From positions 1 to 15,008 of the forward strand of contig SLPE01000174.1 in assembly GCA_007132145.1 (NCBI GenBank): a stretch of 15,008 nt of DNA. Reading direction: 5' to 3'. The notes beneath the pieces were generated by a model, which was given only the letters and a program-made list of their open reading frames with translations, ran no database searches and was not told the origin of the DNA. This stretch comes from Candidatus Izemoplasma sp. GTDB taxonomy: Bacteria; Bacillota_I; Bacilli_A; Izemoplasmatales; Izemoplasmataceae. The translations under genes and the position numbers were made by a program. Shown one piece after another: positions 6,258 through 14,396 of this stretch (positions are counted from its first letter, which is position 1; each line of letters starts with the position of its first letter).

Positions 6258-7441
6258 AGATCATGGCCGTCAACGCAGGTAGTTCATCCTTGAAGTTCCA
6301 ATTGCTCGATATGCCCGAAGAAAATGTCGTCACCAGCGGCATCGTCGAGCGTATCGGCATGAAGAACGCCGTCTTCACCATCAAGGTGAACGGAGAAAAG
6401 CATTCACAGACCCACGATGTGAGCGACCATGCCGTCGCCGCGAAACTCGTTCTCGAAAAGCTCGTCGACATGAACATCGTCGACGATTATGACGATATTA
6501 CCGGTGTCGGTCACCGCGTCGTTCATGGCGGTGAATCGTTCAGCGATTCGGTTGTCATCAATGAAACCGTCCTCGAGGCGATCAAAGAGGTCAGCGATCT
6601 CGCGCCACTTCACAATCCCGCCAATCTCACCGGCATTCAAGCCTTTCAAGAAGTCTTGCCCGACGTGCCGATGGTCGCTGTTTTCGACACGGCGTTTCAC
6701 CAGACGATGAAAGAGGACGCCTTTCTCTATGCGACGCCTTATGAATGGTACGAGAAATACGGTGTTCGCAAATACGGTTTCCACGGCACGAGTCATAAAT
6801 ACGTCAGCGAACGCGTCGCAAAGATGCTCGATAGAGATATCGAAACCTTGAAGACGATCGTCTTGCACATCGGCAATGGCGCGAGCATCTGTGCCGTCGA
6901 CGGAGGAAAGAGCGTCGACACCTCAATGGGATTCACACCCCTCTCGGGCATTGCCATGGGCACCCGCAGCGGCGATATCGACCCGGCGATCGTGGAGTTC
7001 ATCTCGACGAAGGAAAACAAGACCGTTCAACAAGTGATCAACGACTTGAACAAGAGTTCCGGTTATCTCGGCGTCAGCCGCATCTCGAGCGATTCGAGAG
7101 ATCTTTGGGAAGCTTATGACAAAGGCAATCCCCGCGGTGTCCTGGCCATCCGCAAGCAGGCGAAAATGATCGCCGATTACATCGGGGCCTATTACGTGTA
7201 CATGGGCGGTGTGGACGCCATCGTCTTTACCGCGGGTATCGGAGAGAACGCTCCGGAAACACGTGAACTGATCACGAAGCGGCTCGGCGTGCTCAATGCC
7301 AAGCTCGATGCGGAAGCGAACAAGAAACGCGGTGTCGAAACGATTCTTTCGACGCCGGATTCCGGCGTCACCCTCTTGTTGATACCGACGAATGAAGAAG
7401 TGATGATCGCCAGGGACACCGTAAGGTTGATGAACGAATAA
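6254..7441 (+). CDS. ackA: Acetate kinase
   Basis: 395 residues, slightly shorter than the ~400 typical of the family. The enzyme interconverts acetyl phosphate + ADP and acetate + ATP in the cytoplasm, the ATP-yielding last step of acetate fermentation. Both family signatures are present: NAGSSSLKF (7-15) and VFDTAFHQTM (143-152). The catalytic residues correspond to Asn7, Arg88 (GHRVVHGGE), Asp145, His177 (YGFHGTSH), Arg238 (GTRSGDIDP) and a Glu near 381 (TNEEVMIARD). HIGNGASICAV and FTAGIGENAPETR form the nucleotide-binding ASKHA loops. Its ATG overlaps the upstream stop by four bases, with AAAGAAAGG as ribosome binding site, so translation is probably coupled to the ytxK-like gene. No phosphotransacetylase gene is in the window. 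Confidence 0.98.
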   Translation: MKIMAVNAGSSSLKFQLLDMPEENVVTSGIVERIGMKNAVFTIKVNGEKHSQTHDVSDHAVAAKLVLEKLVDMNIVDDYDDITGVGHRVVHGGESFSDSVVINETVLEAIKEVSDLAPLHNPANLTGIQAFQEVLPDVPMVAVFDTAFHQTMKEDAFLYATPYEWYEKYGVRKYGFHGTSHKYVSERVAKMLDRDIETLKTIVLHIGNGASICAVDGGKSVDTSMGFTPLSGIAMGTRSGDIDPAIVEFISTKENKTVQQVINDLNKSSGYLGVSRISSDSRDLWEAYDKGNPRGVLAIRKQAKMIADYIGAYYVYMGGVDAIVFTAGIGENAPETRELITKRLGVLNAKLDAEANKKRGVETILSTPDSGVTLLLIPTNEEVMIARDTVRLMNE

Positions 7442-7463
7442 CGACAAGAAAGAAAAAAAAGAA

Positions 7464-7523
7464 AAAAGCGATGCCTTTCGTATCATACGGGTGAGGAGGT
7501 ATGATATGAAAATCATCGCTTTT
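7464..7523 (+). promoter_or_regulatory. Long hairpin enclosing ribosome binding site and start codon of the next gene
   Basis: Outer arms AAAAGCGATG (7464-7473) and CATCGCTTTT (7514-7523) and inner arms TATCATAC (7481-7488) and GTATGATA (7499-7506) nest together. The five positions between them also pair (GTTTC side 7476-7480 with 7507-7511, one G-T), leaving only two mismatches over about 25 stem positions. The 10-base loop is GGGTGAGGAG, most of the Shine-Dalgarno, and the ATG at 7506-7508 lies in the stem. It begins 23 bases after the ackA stop and ends in CTTTTAT, so it could act as an ackA terminator, a translation switch, or both. Confidence 0.7.
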
Positions 7524-8774
7524 ATCATGGTCTTGTGGCTCGTATCGACGGTATTCACGGAAGCCCACGCATTCCGGGATCAGACGTATGAAGTCCTCGG
7601 TGAAACCGTCCACATCACCCGACTCTCCGATCGGACCCTGTCGATTGAAATCGGCGAACACACCCATCATCTCGGCGGCGGAGACGTCCGCTATTATGCG
7701 AACGAAGCGACGACGGACGGAGAGCATTTCATCGTTTTCGGCTATGTCATCGATCCTTCCACGCCGACCTTCTACGATGCCTTCATCTTCATCGTCGACG
7801 ATGAGGGCGACACCGTATACGACGAAGTCCTCGATTTCGGTGAACTCGAGGAGACCGTCGCTTTGATCGACGTCGACGGGACATGGATGTTCCGCATCAA
7901 CAAATCGAGTAGCGACGGACACAATTATGTGTTCGAAGCCGTTTTCTTCCTCGTGTTCAACGAAGACTACACCGACTTCGAGAAAGTTCGTGTCGACACG
8001 TTCGTGCAACGCATGGAAATCATCGACGGCGCACTTTATCTGAGCGACACCTACCACGGCCCTTTTCATACGTTCGTGACCCCTCAACCGCACGTGTATC
8101 GAGCCGGTGAGGTGGCAGGTCTTCAAGACGGTGACGACGGCGTGATGACGTTACGAATGATCGGGGAAGCGATACTCGACGGCGTCGTCCATGAAAACCA
8201 TCTCACGATCGAAGAAGCGGGTCATTACACACTCGTGCACGAGGGTGTCACCCATGCCTTGACACTCGAAGCGCGTGTCGAAGGCATTGAAGACGGCGGC
8301 GTCTACACAGGGGAGGTCGCCATCGTCTTCAGTTCCGGCACCGCCCATTTGAACGGTGAACGGCTCGCCTACGGAGAAAGCGTGTCTTGTGTCGGACACC
8401 ACACCTTGATCGTGCGCGGAAAGAACGGGTATGAAAAAACTTTGAACTTCACGATTGAAAGCGGCGTGATGGGCGTCGAAGACGGCGCGGTATACGGCTC
8501 TCCCGTCACCATCCATTTTGCGGGAGAGGGAACGTTGAACGGCATGCCGTTCAAGAGCGGCACCCGTATCGAAGCGTCGGGGGAACACACCTTGACGATC
8601 AGCGGAACCAACGGGTACGCTGAAACCGTCGCCTTCGAGATCACACCCTCTCCGACCCCGGTGGCGACGACGTTGATGATTGTCGAAATCGCACTCGTCG
8701 CCATCGCGGTCGCCTTGATCGGTGTCTTGGTCTTCTTCGCCCTGAAGAAAAAGCACCCAAGACCGTCTTCTTGA
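7506..8774 (+). CDS. Exported, membrane-anchored protein with Ig-like repeats, function unknown
   Basis: 422 residues. A signal peptide is visible: MK followed by a hydrophobic stretch and a likely cut after Ala22 (EAHA). A second hydrophobic helix (about 388-412) ends in KKKHPRPSS, so the protein should be tethered with its bulk outside and a short basic tail inside. Residues about 258-318 and 321-379 are tandem copies of a beta-rich module with the shared pattern G-(I/V)-EDG-x-VY, LNG, G-x-HTL, G-x-NGY. A weaker third copy lies at about 205-257 (GEAILDG, EAGHYTLV). Such modules resemble bacterial Ig-like repeats of surface proteins. Residues 23-200 are acidic and strand-rich, with no family I recognise. 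The start at 7506 follows GAGGAGG; an in-frame GTG at 7491 would place the ribosome binding site inside the gene and is rejected. It follows ackA without a separate promoter that I can see. Confidence 0.8.
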   Translation: MKIIAFIMVLWLVSTVFTEAHAFRDQTYEVLGETVHITRLSDRTLSIEIGEHTHHLGGGDVRYYANEATTDGEHFIVFGYVIDPSTPTFYDAFIFIVDDEGDTVYDEVLDFGELEETVALIDVDGTWMFRINKSSSDGHNYVFEAVFFLVFNEDYTDFEKVRVDTFVQRMEIIDGALYLSDTYHGPFHTFVTPQPHVYRAGEVAGLQDGDDGVMTLRMIGEAILDGVVHENHLTIEEAGHYTLVHEGVTHALTLEARVEGIEDGGVYTGEVAIVFSSGTAHLNGERLAYGESVSCVGHHTLIVRGKNGYEKTLNFTIESGVMGVEDGAVYGSPVTIHFAGEGTLNGMPFKSGTRIEASGEHTLTISGTNGYAETVAFEITPSPTPVATTLMIVEIALVAIAVALIGVLVFFALKKKHPRPSS

Positions 8775-8824
8775 TTTCCGTATGCCCGCTTGACGAACTC
8801 GGTCGATGAAAAGCTGGTGATTCG

Positions 8825-8833
8825 TGATACAAT
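8825..8833 (+). promoter_or_regulatory. Extended -10 promoter for dnaE-pfkA-pyk
   Basis: TGATACAAT (8825-8833) is a TGn-TACAAT extended -10 element. No good -35 lies 16-18 bases upstream; TTGACG at 8790-8795 is too distant. The dnaE start is 27 bases downstream. Confidence 0.55.
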
Positions 8834-8860
8834 AGAAGCGACACGAACAAGGTGATGACC

Positions 8861-11800
8861 ATGCGGATTGCCAGCTTGTACCTTGAAACGGCCTATAGTT
8901 TCAGCGGCTCGAACATCACCCTTGAAACCTTGATCGACACAGCGCATGCGCGGGGTTATGAAGCCCTCGCGCTGACCGATTCGAAAATGCACGCGGCCTT
9001 CCGTTTTCATGCGTTGTGCCGCGCAAAAGGCATTCACCCCGTCATCGGTCTCAACGTGCGTCTCGAGCCGCTTTTCGAGGGGAGATACATCCCGATTCTT
9101 TGTTATGCGAGGAATCGGGAAGGATACGGCAATCTGCTCAAACTCTCAAGCCTTCAAAGTTTTCACGACGTCGTTTCCTTTTCACAATTCGGCGTACACG
9201 CCGCGGGGGTGAGCGTCGTGATTCCCGCGCATGACGGGGAATTCGCCGCGGCGTCTTCGGATGCGCGCAAACGGCGGATGATCGTCGAAGAAATCAAAAC
9301 GGTCGCTACCGACGTCTATCTGGGGGAACACCCCGACCTTCCCCTTGACGATGTTGCGGGCAAACGGGTGCCCCTCGATTACGTCGTCTACATGGACGAG
9401 AGCGAGGAACCGCTTTATAGACGGTTGCGGACTTTGCTGAAAAAGACGGATGATGACGCGATTCCCGGCATCATCGACGGACATTTCAAAGCGTTGAATG
9501 CGCTTCAGGACACGTATTCGACCGAACAACTCGAAACGCTCGATGCTTTCATTTCGGAACATGTTTTCGATGGGTTCGAACACTGTCCGACGATGCCACG
9601 TTTCCCCGACAAGAAAGGGCTGGACAGTTTTACGTACCTCTCGGAGTTGAGTCGGACCGGGTTGAAAAAACGTCTCGCTGCGAAACACACCGATCAAGAG
9701 CCTTACCGTGAAAGACTGAAGAGAGAGTTGACAACCATCGAGGCGTTGGGGTACGCGGACTATTTCCTGATCGTTTGGGACATCGTGCGTCATGCCCGCA
9801 AAGAGAGGATTCTCGTCGGTCCCGGACGAGGGAGCGCACCGGGTAGTCTCGTCGCCTATGCGCTCGGCATCACCCATGTCGATCCGCTCGCCTTCGATCT
9901 CGTCTTTGAGCGTTTCTTGAACGAGGCTCGGATGTCGATGCCCGACATCGACATCGATTTCCCCGACCGCGCTCGCGAGCGACTCATCCGATATACCGTC
10001 GAACGCTATGGAGCGTCACACGTCAGTCTGATATGCACCTTCGGAACCTTTCTCAAAAAAAGCGCCCTCAGGGAGACGGCGCGCCTTTTCGATGTCGAAA
10101 AGGCGCGTGTCGATGAAACATCCCGTCGTCTCGACCGTTACGAGACCATCGGCGAGATGGTGGACAAAGATGCCGACATCGCGAACCGGATCGCAAGAGA
10201 CGACACATTCGGCGAGTGGCTTGCGATGGCGACGACCATCGAAGGGCTTCCTAAACATGTGTCGACACATGCGGCGGGCGTGCTCATCACCGCCGAGCCG
10301 GTGACCGAGTACAGCGCCGTGCAAAAAGGTGTGGGCGACCATCATCAGACGCAATACGGGCAAGACGACCTCGAGAAGATGGGATTGCTTAAAATCGATT
10401 ATCTCGGCTTACGTAATTTGACGATGATCGAAGACATCTTGGACCTCGTTCGCGAACATGAAGGAAAAGATATCGATCCTTACAAGATTCCGCTCGATTG
10501 CACGGCGACGTTCCGACTGTTGCGTGAAGGGTCGACGACGGGGATCTTCCAACTCGAATCGAGAGGCATGCGCAGACTCGTCAAAGCGCTTAAAATCGAA
10601 TCCTTCGAAGACATCGTCGCGGCGCTCGCGCTTTTCAGACCCGGACCGATGCAAAGCATCGAGACCTATATCGCCCGTCGGGAAGGTCGAGAAAAAGCGA
10701 CGTACGTCGCAGAAGAACTCGAACCGATTCTCGCTTCGACGGAAGGCATCCTGCTCTATCAGGAACAGATCATGGAAATCGCCGTCCGTTTTGCCGATTA
10801 CACGTTCGTCGAAGCCGACCTCCTCAGGCGCGCCGTGAGTAAGAAAGATGAAACGGTCTTGAAAAACGAACGGAAACGCTTTGTCGAAAAAGCCGTAAAA
10901 GCCGGAAAAGACCGAGACGACGCCAACGGAATCTATGATTACATCGTGACGTTCGCCAACTACGGTTTCAACCGCAGCCATTCGGTCGCGTACGCGATGA
11001 TCGCGTATTGGATGGCCTATCTCAAAGCGCGGCATCCCGCGTGTTTCATCGCTGTTTTGATGGAAAGTGCGCTCGGCAATGAAGCGCTCATCGGCGAGTA
11101 CCGACGCGAGGCGGCACGTCTGGGCATCCGCATCGGAACACCCGATGTCAACGAAAGCGGGACCCGTTTCGTCCGTGGAGAGGACACTTTGTACATCCCG
11201 TTGAACGGTGTGCGCAACATCGGGAAGGCCGTTGCCGAAGGCATTGTCGAAAGACGGGGAGATGGTCGTTTCAAGACGTTTCAGGACTTTGTGTCCCGGA
11301 CGCGGGACGTCGCGAACCGGCGACACATGGAGGCGTTGATCGCTTCCGGGGCCATGGACGTCTTCAAAAGGCCCCGTAAGGAGATGATCGAAAACCTCGA
11401 TGCGCTCCTGCACTATCTCGACTACACCGATGCGAGCGACTTGGAAGGTTTCGTTTTTACCCGGACCGGAGAATACCCGGACCCGCTTTTGAGAAAGATG
11501 CAAAGGGAAGCGCTCGGGTTCACGCTTTCAAGCGGAGACATCTCGAGAGTGAGCGCCGTCTATAAAAAGGCGAAACGTCTCGACGATGTCGATGTCGAAA
11601 GCCCGTCCGAGAAAAGCGCATGGATCATCGCGACCGTCTCCGAAGTCAACGACATCACGACGAAAAAGGGACAGAAGATGGCCTTCTTGAAACTCGAGGA
11701 CGATTTCACGTCCGTTGAAGGCGTCTGTTTCCCCGACACGTACGAAGTTTCCAAACAAAGTCTTTCAGCCGGTGCGACATTGCTCATGTCGGGAAGAATG

Positions 11801-11890
11801 AGCGTTAAGAAAGGTCGGATGAGGTTCATCGTCGAAAGGGCGGTCGAACCCGACCGGGATTACCAAGAGAAAGGGCGTAAGAAACCATGA
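8861..11890 (+). CDS. dnaE: DNA polymerase III alpha subunit, DnaE type
   Basis: 1009 residues, a little shorter than Bacillus DnaE. Residues 1-200 are a PHP domain (ARGYEALALTDSKMHAAFRF, GIHPVIGLNV) that lacks the metal-binding histidines: the HxH position reads ETAYSF and TDH reads TDS, so it should be structural only. The C-family polymerase core follows: GPGRGSAPGSLVAYALGITHVDP (320-342), the catalytic aspartates in MPDIDIDFPD (360-369), a third Asp in GLLKIDYLGLRNLT (508-521), and FANYGFNRSHSVAYAMIAYWMAYLKA (698-723). A helix-hairpin-helix-like part (760-830) and an OB domain (about 920-990) end the protein. There is no inserted exonuclease domain, so it is not PolC. The ATG at 8861 is chosen because AAGGTGA lies 6 bases upstream. 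The stop overlaps the pfkA start by four bases. Confidence 0.96.
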   Translation: MRIASLYLETAYSFSGSNITLETLIDTAHARGYEALALTDSKMHAAFRFHALCRAKGIHPVIGLNVRLEPLFEGRYIPILCYARNREGYGNLLKLSSLQSFHDVVSFSQFGVHAAGVSVVIPAHDGEFAAASSDARKRRMIVEEIKTVATDVYLGEHPDLPLDDVAGKRVPLDYVVYMDESEEPLYRRLRTLLKKTDDDAIPGIIDGHFKALNALQDTYSTEQLETLDAFISEHVFDGFEHCPTMPRFPDKKGLDSFTYLSELSRTGLKKRLAAKHTDQEPYRERLKRELTTIEALGYADYFLIVWDIVRHARKERILVGPGRGSAPGSLVAYALGITHVDPLAFDLVFERFLNEARMSMPDIDIDFPDRARERLIRYTVERYGASHVSLICTFGTFLKKSALRETARLFDVEKARVDETSRRLDRYETIGEMVDKDADIANRIARDDTFGEWLAMATTIEGLPKHVSTHAAGVLITAEPVTEYSAVQKGVGDHHQTQYGQDDLEKMGLLKIDYLGLRNLTMIEDILDLVREHEGKDIDPYKIPLDCTATFRLLREGSTTGIFQLESRGMRRLVKALKIESFEDIVAALALFRPGPMQSIETYIARREGREKATYVAEELEPILASTEGILLYQEQIMEIAVRFADYTFVEADLLRRAVSKKDETVLKNERKRFVEKAVKAGKDRDDANGIYDYIVTFANYGFNRSHSVAYAMIAYWMAYLKARHPACFIAVLMESALGNEALIGEYRREAARLGIRIGTPDVNESGTRFVRGEDTLYIPLNGVRNIGKAVAEGIVERRGDGRFKTFQDFVSRTRDVANRRHMEALIASGAMDVFKRPRKEMIENLDALLHYLDYTDASDLEGFVFTRTGEYPDPLLRKMQREALGFTLSSGDISRVSAVYKKAKRLDDVDVESPSEKSAWIIATVSEVNDITTKKGQKMAFLKLEDDFTSVEGVCFPDTYEVSKQSLSAGATLLMSGRMSVKKGRMRFIVERAVEPDRDYQEKGRKKP
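10080..10107. repeat. 28-bp near-perfect palindrome inside dnaE
   Basis: Arms CGCGCCTTTTCGA (10080-10092) and TCGAAAAGGCGCG (10095-10107) are perfectly complementary over 13 bases with only TG between them. They encode part of ARLFDVEKARV. No T-run follows, so it is not an intrinsic terminator. Confidence 0.8.
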
Positions 11891-12846
11891 AGAACATTGC
11901 GGTCTTGACATCGGGGGGAGACGCCCCGGGCATGAACAACGCCATCCGCGCCGTCGTCAGGAGCGGACTGCATCACGAAATGAAGACGTACGGAATCTAC
12001 TACGGGTTCGAGGGATTGTGCGAAAATGATATCCGCGAACTGCGGCGTGAAAACGTCTCCCGTATCCTGAGCCGTGGTGGCACCATCCTCGGCAGTGCGC
12101 GCTATCCGGCGTTCAAAGAGTTGAACGTCCAGAAAAAAGCCGTTGCGAACCTTCGCGAGAAAGGGATAGACGGACTCGTACTCATCGGCGGCGACGGAAC
12201 GTACAGAGGGGCGAAAGACCTCGCGGATCTCGGCGTGCGCTGCATCGCCTTGCCCGGAACCATCGACAACGACATCGCTTCGACGGATTATTCGATCGGT
12301 TTTTTCACGGCACTCGAGACCGCCGTTTCCTCGATCGACAAACTACGGGACACGTCTTTTTCCCATCGGCGCTGCAGCGTCGTTGAAATCATGGGCCGCC
12401 ATTGTGGGGATTTGGCACTTTACGCAGGCATCGCCGTCGGTAGCGAGTTCATCATCACACCGGAGACGGGCTATGACAAGCAAAGGACCTTGGATGCCGT
12501 CAAGCAATCCTACCGCGACAACAAACGTCACGCCGTCGTCGTCGTCACCGAGAGGATCCTCGACATCGACGTCCTCGCCGCCGATATCGAACGACATACC
12601 GGCTATGAAACGCGAGCGACGGTGCTCGGACACGTTCAACGTGGCGGCTCACCCGTCGCTTTCGACCGCGTGCTCGCGACGGAAATGGCGGAGTATGCCG
12701 TTGAACTTCTCAAGAAGGGTGCGAATGCACGGGCCGTCGGCATCCGCGGCATGGACATCGTCGATATCGACCTCGACACCGCACTCACGATGAAGAAGGA
12801 CGTATCCAAAAAACGTTACGGCCTCGTCGGTCGTCTCGTCAGATAG
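11887..12846 (+). CDS. pfkA: ATP-dependent 6-phosphofructokinase
   Basis: 319 residues, the same length as Bacillus PfkA. It phosphorylates fructose 6-phosphate, the committed step of glycolysis. Visible motifs are the ATP loop GGDAPGMN (10-17), IGGDGTYRGA (100-109), the catalytic PGTIDND (123-129) with Asp127, EIMGRHCGDLA (167-177) and VLGHVQRGGSP. Gly at 104 and 124 point to ATP rather than pyrophosphate as donor. Allosteric-site residues known from Bacillus (Arg21, Arg25, Arg54, Arg154, Lys213) are all conserved, but position 211 is Asp where Arg is usual, so effector control may be altered. The ATG overlaps the dnaE stop (ATGA), implying translational coupling; pyk follows after 10 bases. 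Confidence 0.98.
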   Translation: MKNIAVLTSGGDAPGMNNAIRAVVRSGLHHEMKTYGIYYGFEGLCENDIRELRRENVSRILSRGGTILGSARYPAFKELNVQKKAVANLREKGIDGLVLIGGDGTYRGAKDLADLGVRCIALPGTIDNDIASTDYSIGFFTALETAVSSIDKLRDTSFSHRRCSVVEIMGRHCGDLALYAGIAVGSEFIITPETGYDKQRTLDAVKQSYRDNKRHAVVVVTERILDIDVLAADIERHTGYETRATVLGHVQRGGSPVAFDRVLATEMAEYAVELLKKGANARAVGIRGMDIVDIDLDTALTMKKDVSKKRYGLVGRLVR

Positions 12847-12856
12847 GAGGATTTCC

Positions 12857-14284
12857 ATGATTCCCTTCAACCAGACAAAGATCGTCTGCACCGTCGGACC
12901 CGCAAGCGAAAAGCGGGCAAGGATGAAACAACTCATCCTCGCCGGCATGGACGTCATGCGTCTCAATTTCTCCCACTCGAATCATGCAGAACACAAACGT
13001 CGGCTCGACACCTTGAAGGATTTGAACGACGAACTCGGCACGCATGTGGCGAGCCTTCTCGACACCCGGGGACCGGAAGTGAGGACCCATTGCTTCAAAA
13101 ACGGCAAGACGACGATTCGTTCCGGGTCTCTCGTCACCATCCACATGGAGGAAATCGAAGGCGGACCCGATGCGTTCAGCGTCACCTACGCGTCTTTGTA
13201 CAAAGACCTTTCCATCGGATGCGACATCATCGTCGACGACGGCTACTTGACGATGGAAGTCACGGCGATCGATGAAGAGAAGAAGACCATCACCGCCCGT
13301 GCGAACAACACCCATACGATCAAAGACCGTCGCGGCATGAACTTCCCGGGATGCCAACTCAAGCTCGAGTTCATCAGCTCCAAGGACGAAGACGACATCC
13401 GCTGGGGTGTGAAAGAAGGTGTCGATTTCGTCGCTGCGAGTTTCGTTCGCCGTCGCGAAGACGTCGAAAGCGTCAAACGCGTCCTTACCGAAGCCGGCGG
13501 CGCCGACATCCCCGTCATCGCCAAGATCGAATGCCAAGAAGGCGTCGAGAACCTCGATGCGATCACCGATGTCGCCGACGGCGTCATGATCGCCCGTGGC
13601 GACCTCGGTGTCGAAGTGCCTCCCGAAGAAGTGCCGATCATCCAGAAGCAGATCATCCGCACGTGCCATTCGAAAGGTAAAATCAGCATCACCGCGACAC
13701 AAATGCTCGAAAGCATGCAGGAAAACCAACGGCCGACACGCGCGGAAGTGAGCGATGTCGCCAACGCCGTCCTCGACGGCGCCGACGCCATCATGTTGAG
13801 TGGAGAATCGGCGATCGGGAAATACCCCGTAGAAAGCGTCGATACGATGGTGAGAATCGGCAAACGGCTCGAACGCGAAATCCAACGCGACGAATTCATC
13901 GCCCGCGCCAGTCGCCATTGCACCGGCACCATCGCCGACAACATCGCCCTCAGCGTCGCCCATGCGGTCCATCAAGGGCAAGTCGATCTCGTCGTCGCGC
14001 CGACAGTGAGCGGAAACACCGCCCGTCTTCTCTCGCGGTTTCGCCCGAACACGATGGTCCTCGCACTCGTCCCGACCGCGAAACTCGCCCGCAAACTCGC
14101 CTTGCACAGCTGTCTTCAACCGGTGCCCTTCAGTTTGCCCCAAGATACGGAGACGCTCATCGAGATGGCGCTCGGCTACATCTTGAAAAACGGATTCGCG
14201 AAACCGGGCGATCGAATCGTCGTCACCGGCGGATTCCCCATTGGCACGCCGACGAACAGCTTCAGAATCGTCGAACTGACATAG
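12857..14284 (+). CDS. pyk: Pyruvate kinase
   Basis: 475 residues: the core enzyme only, without the extra C-terminal phosphohistidine-like domain of bacilli. It converts phosphoenolpyruvate + ADP to pyruvate + ATP. Motifs are TKIVCTVGPAS (7-17), MRLNFSH (34-40), LLDTRGPEVRT (67-77), the active-site IAKIECQEGVENLDAI (221-236) with Lys223, IARGDLGVEVP (245-255, metal ligand Asp249) and ITATQMLESM (278-287). The usual Asn after the catalytic KxE is Cys226 (ECQEG). The C-terminal domain ends in RIVVTGGFPIGTPTNSFRIVEL, as is normal for Pyk. AGGAGG six bases upstream supports the start. It is the last gene of the dnaE-pfkA-pyk run, with a terminator starting in its stop codon. Confidence 0.98.
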   Translation: MIPFNQTKIVCTVGPASEKRARMKQLILAGMDVMRLNFSHSNHAEHKRRLDTLKDLNDELGTHVASLLDTRGPEVRTHCFKNGKTTIRSGSLVTIHMEEIEGGPDAFSVTYASLYKDLSIGCDIIVDDGYLTMEVTAIDEEKKTITARANNTHTIKDRRGMNFPGCQLKLEFISSKDEDDIRWGVKEGVDFVAASFVRRREDVESVKRVLTEAGGADIPVIAKIECQEGVENLDAITDVADGVMIARGDLGVEVPPEEVPIIQKQIIRTCHSKGKISITATQMLESMQENQRPTRAEVSDVANAVLDGADAIMLSGESAIGKYPVESVDTMVRIGKRLEREIQRDEFIARASRHCTGTIADNIALSVAHAVHQGQVDLVVAPTVSGNTARLLSRFRPNTMVLALVPTAKLARKLALHSCLQPVPFSLPQDTETLIEMALGYILKNGFAKPGDRIVVTGGFPIGTPTNSFRIVELT

Positions 14285-14308
14285 CGCCGGAAACTCGGCG
14301 CTTTTTTT
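14283..14308 (+). terminator. Rho-independent terminator after pyk
   Basis: The perfect stem AGCGCCG (14283-14289) / CGGCGCT (14296-14302) with a 6-base loop is followed by seven T. It begins in the pyk stop codon. Confidence 0.93.
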
Positions 14309-14329
14309 GTGTCCAGGAACGTGCGATTG

Positions 14330-14338
14330 TGATATAAT
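14330..14338 (+). promoter_or_regulatory. Extended -10 promoter of the RND efflux gene
   Basis: TGATATAAT (14330-14338) is a perfect TATAAT with an upstream TGn element. The -35 region is poor (TGTCCA at 14310-14315). Transcription would start near 14345, just before the palindrome. Confidence 0.72.
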
Positions 14339-14352
14339 GGGTCTTGCATGAC

Positions 14353-14372
14353 CCGACCGAACGTTCGGTCGG
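14353..14372. promoter_or_regulatory. Perfect 20-bp palindrome, probable TetR-family operator
   Basis: CCGACCGAACGTTCGGTCGG is completely self-complementary. It covers about +8 to +27 of the predicted transcript, between the -10 and the start codon of an RND permease gene. The size, GACCGA...TCGGTC composition and position fit operators of TetR-family repressors, which often control efflux pumps. No repressor gene is in the window. Confidence 0.75.
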
Positions 14373-14396
14373 AACTCCGGAACATGAGGTGACCCT

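Noticed and set aside
10409..11503. 364-codon minus-strand frame within dnaE
   Set aside because: Antisense to the conserved polymerase core, with no start signal and no recognisable domain.
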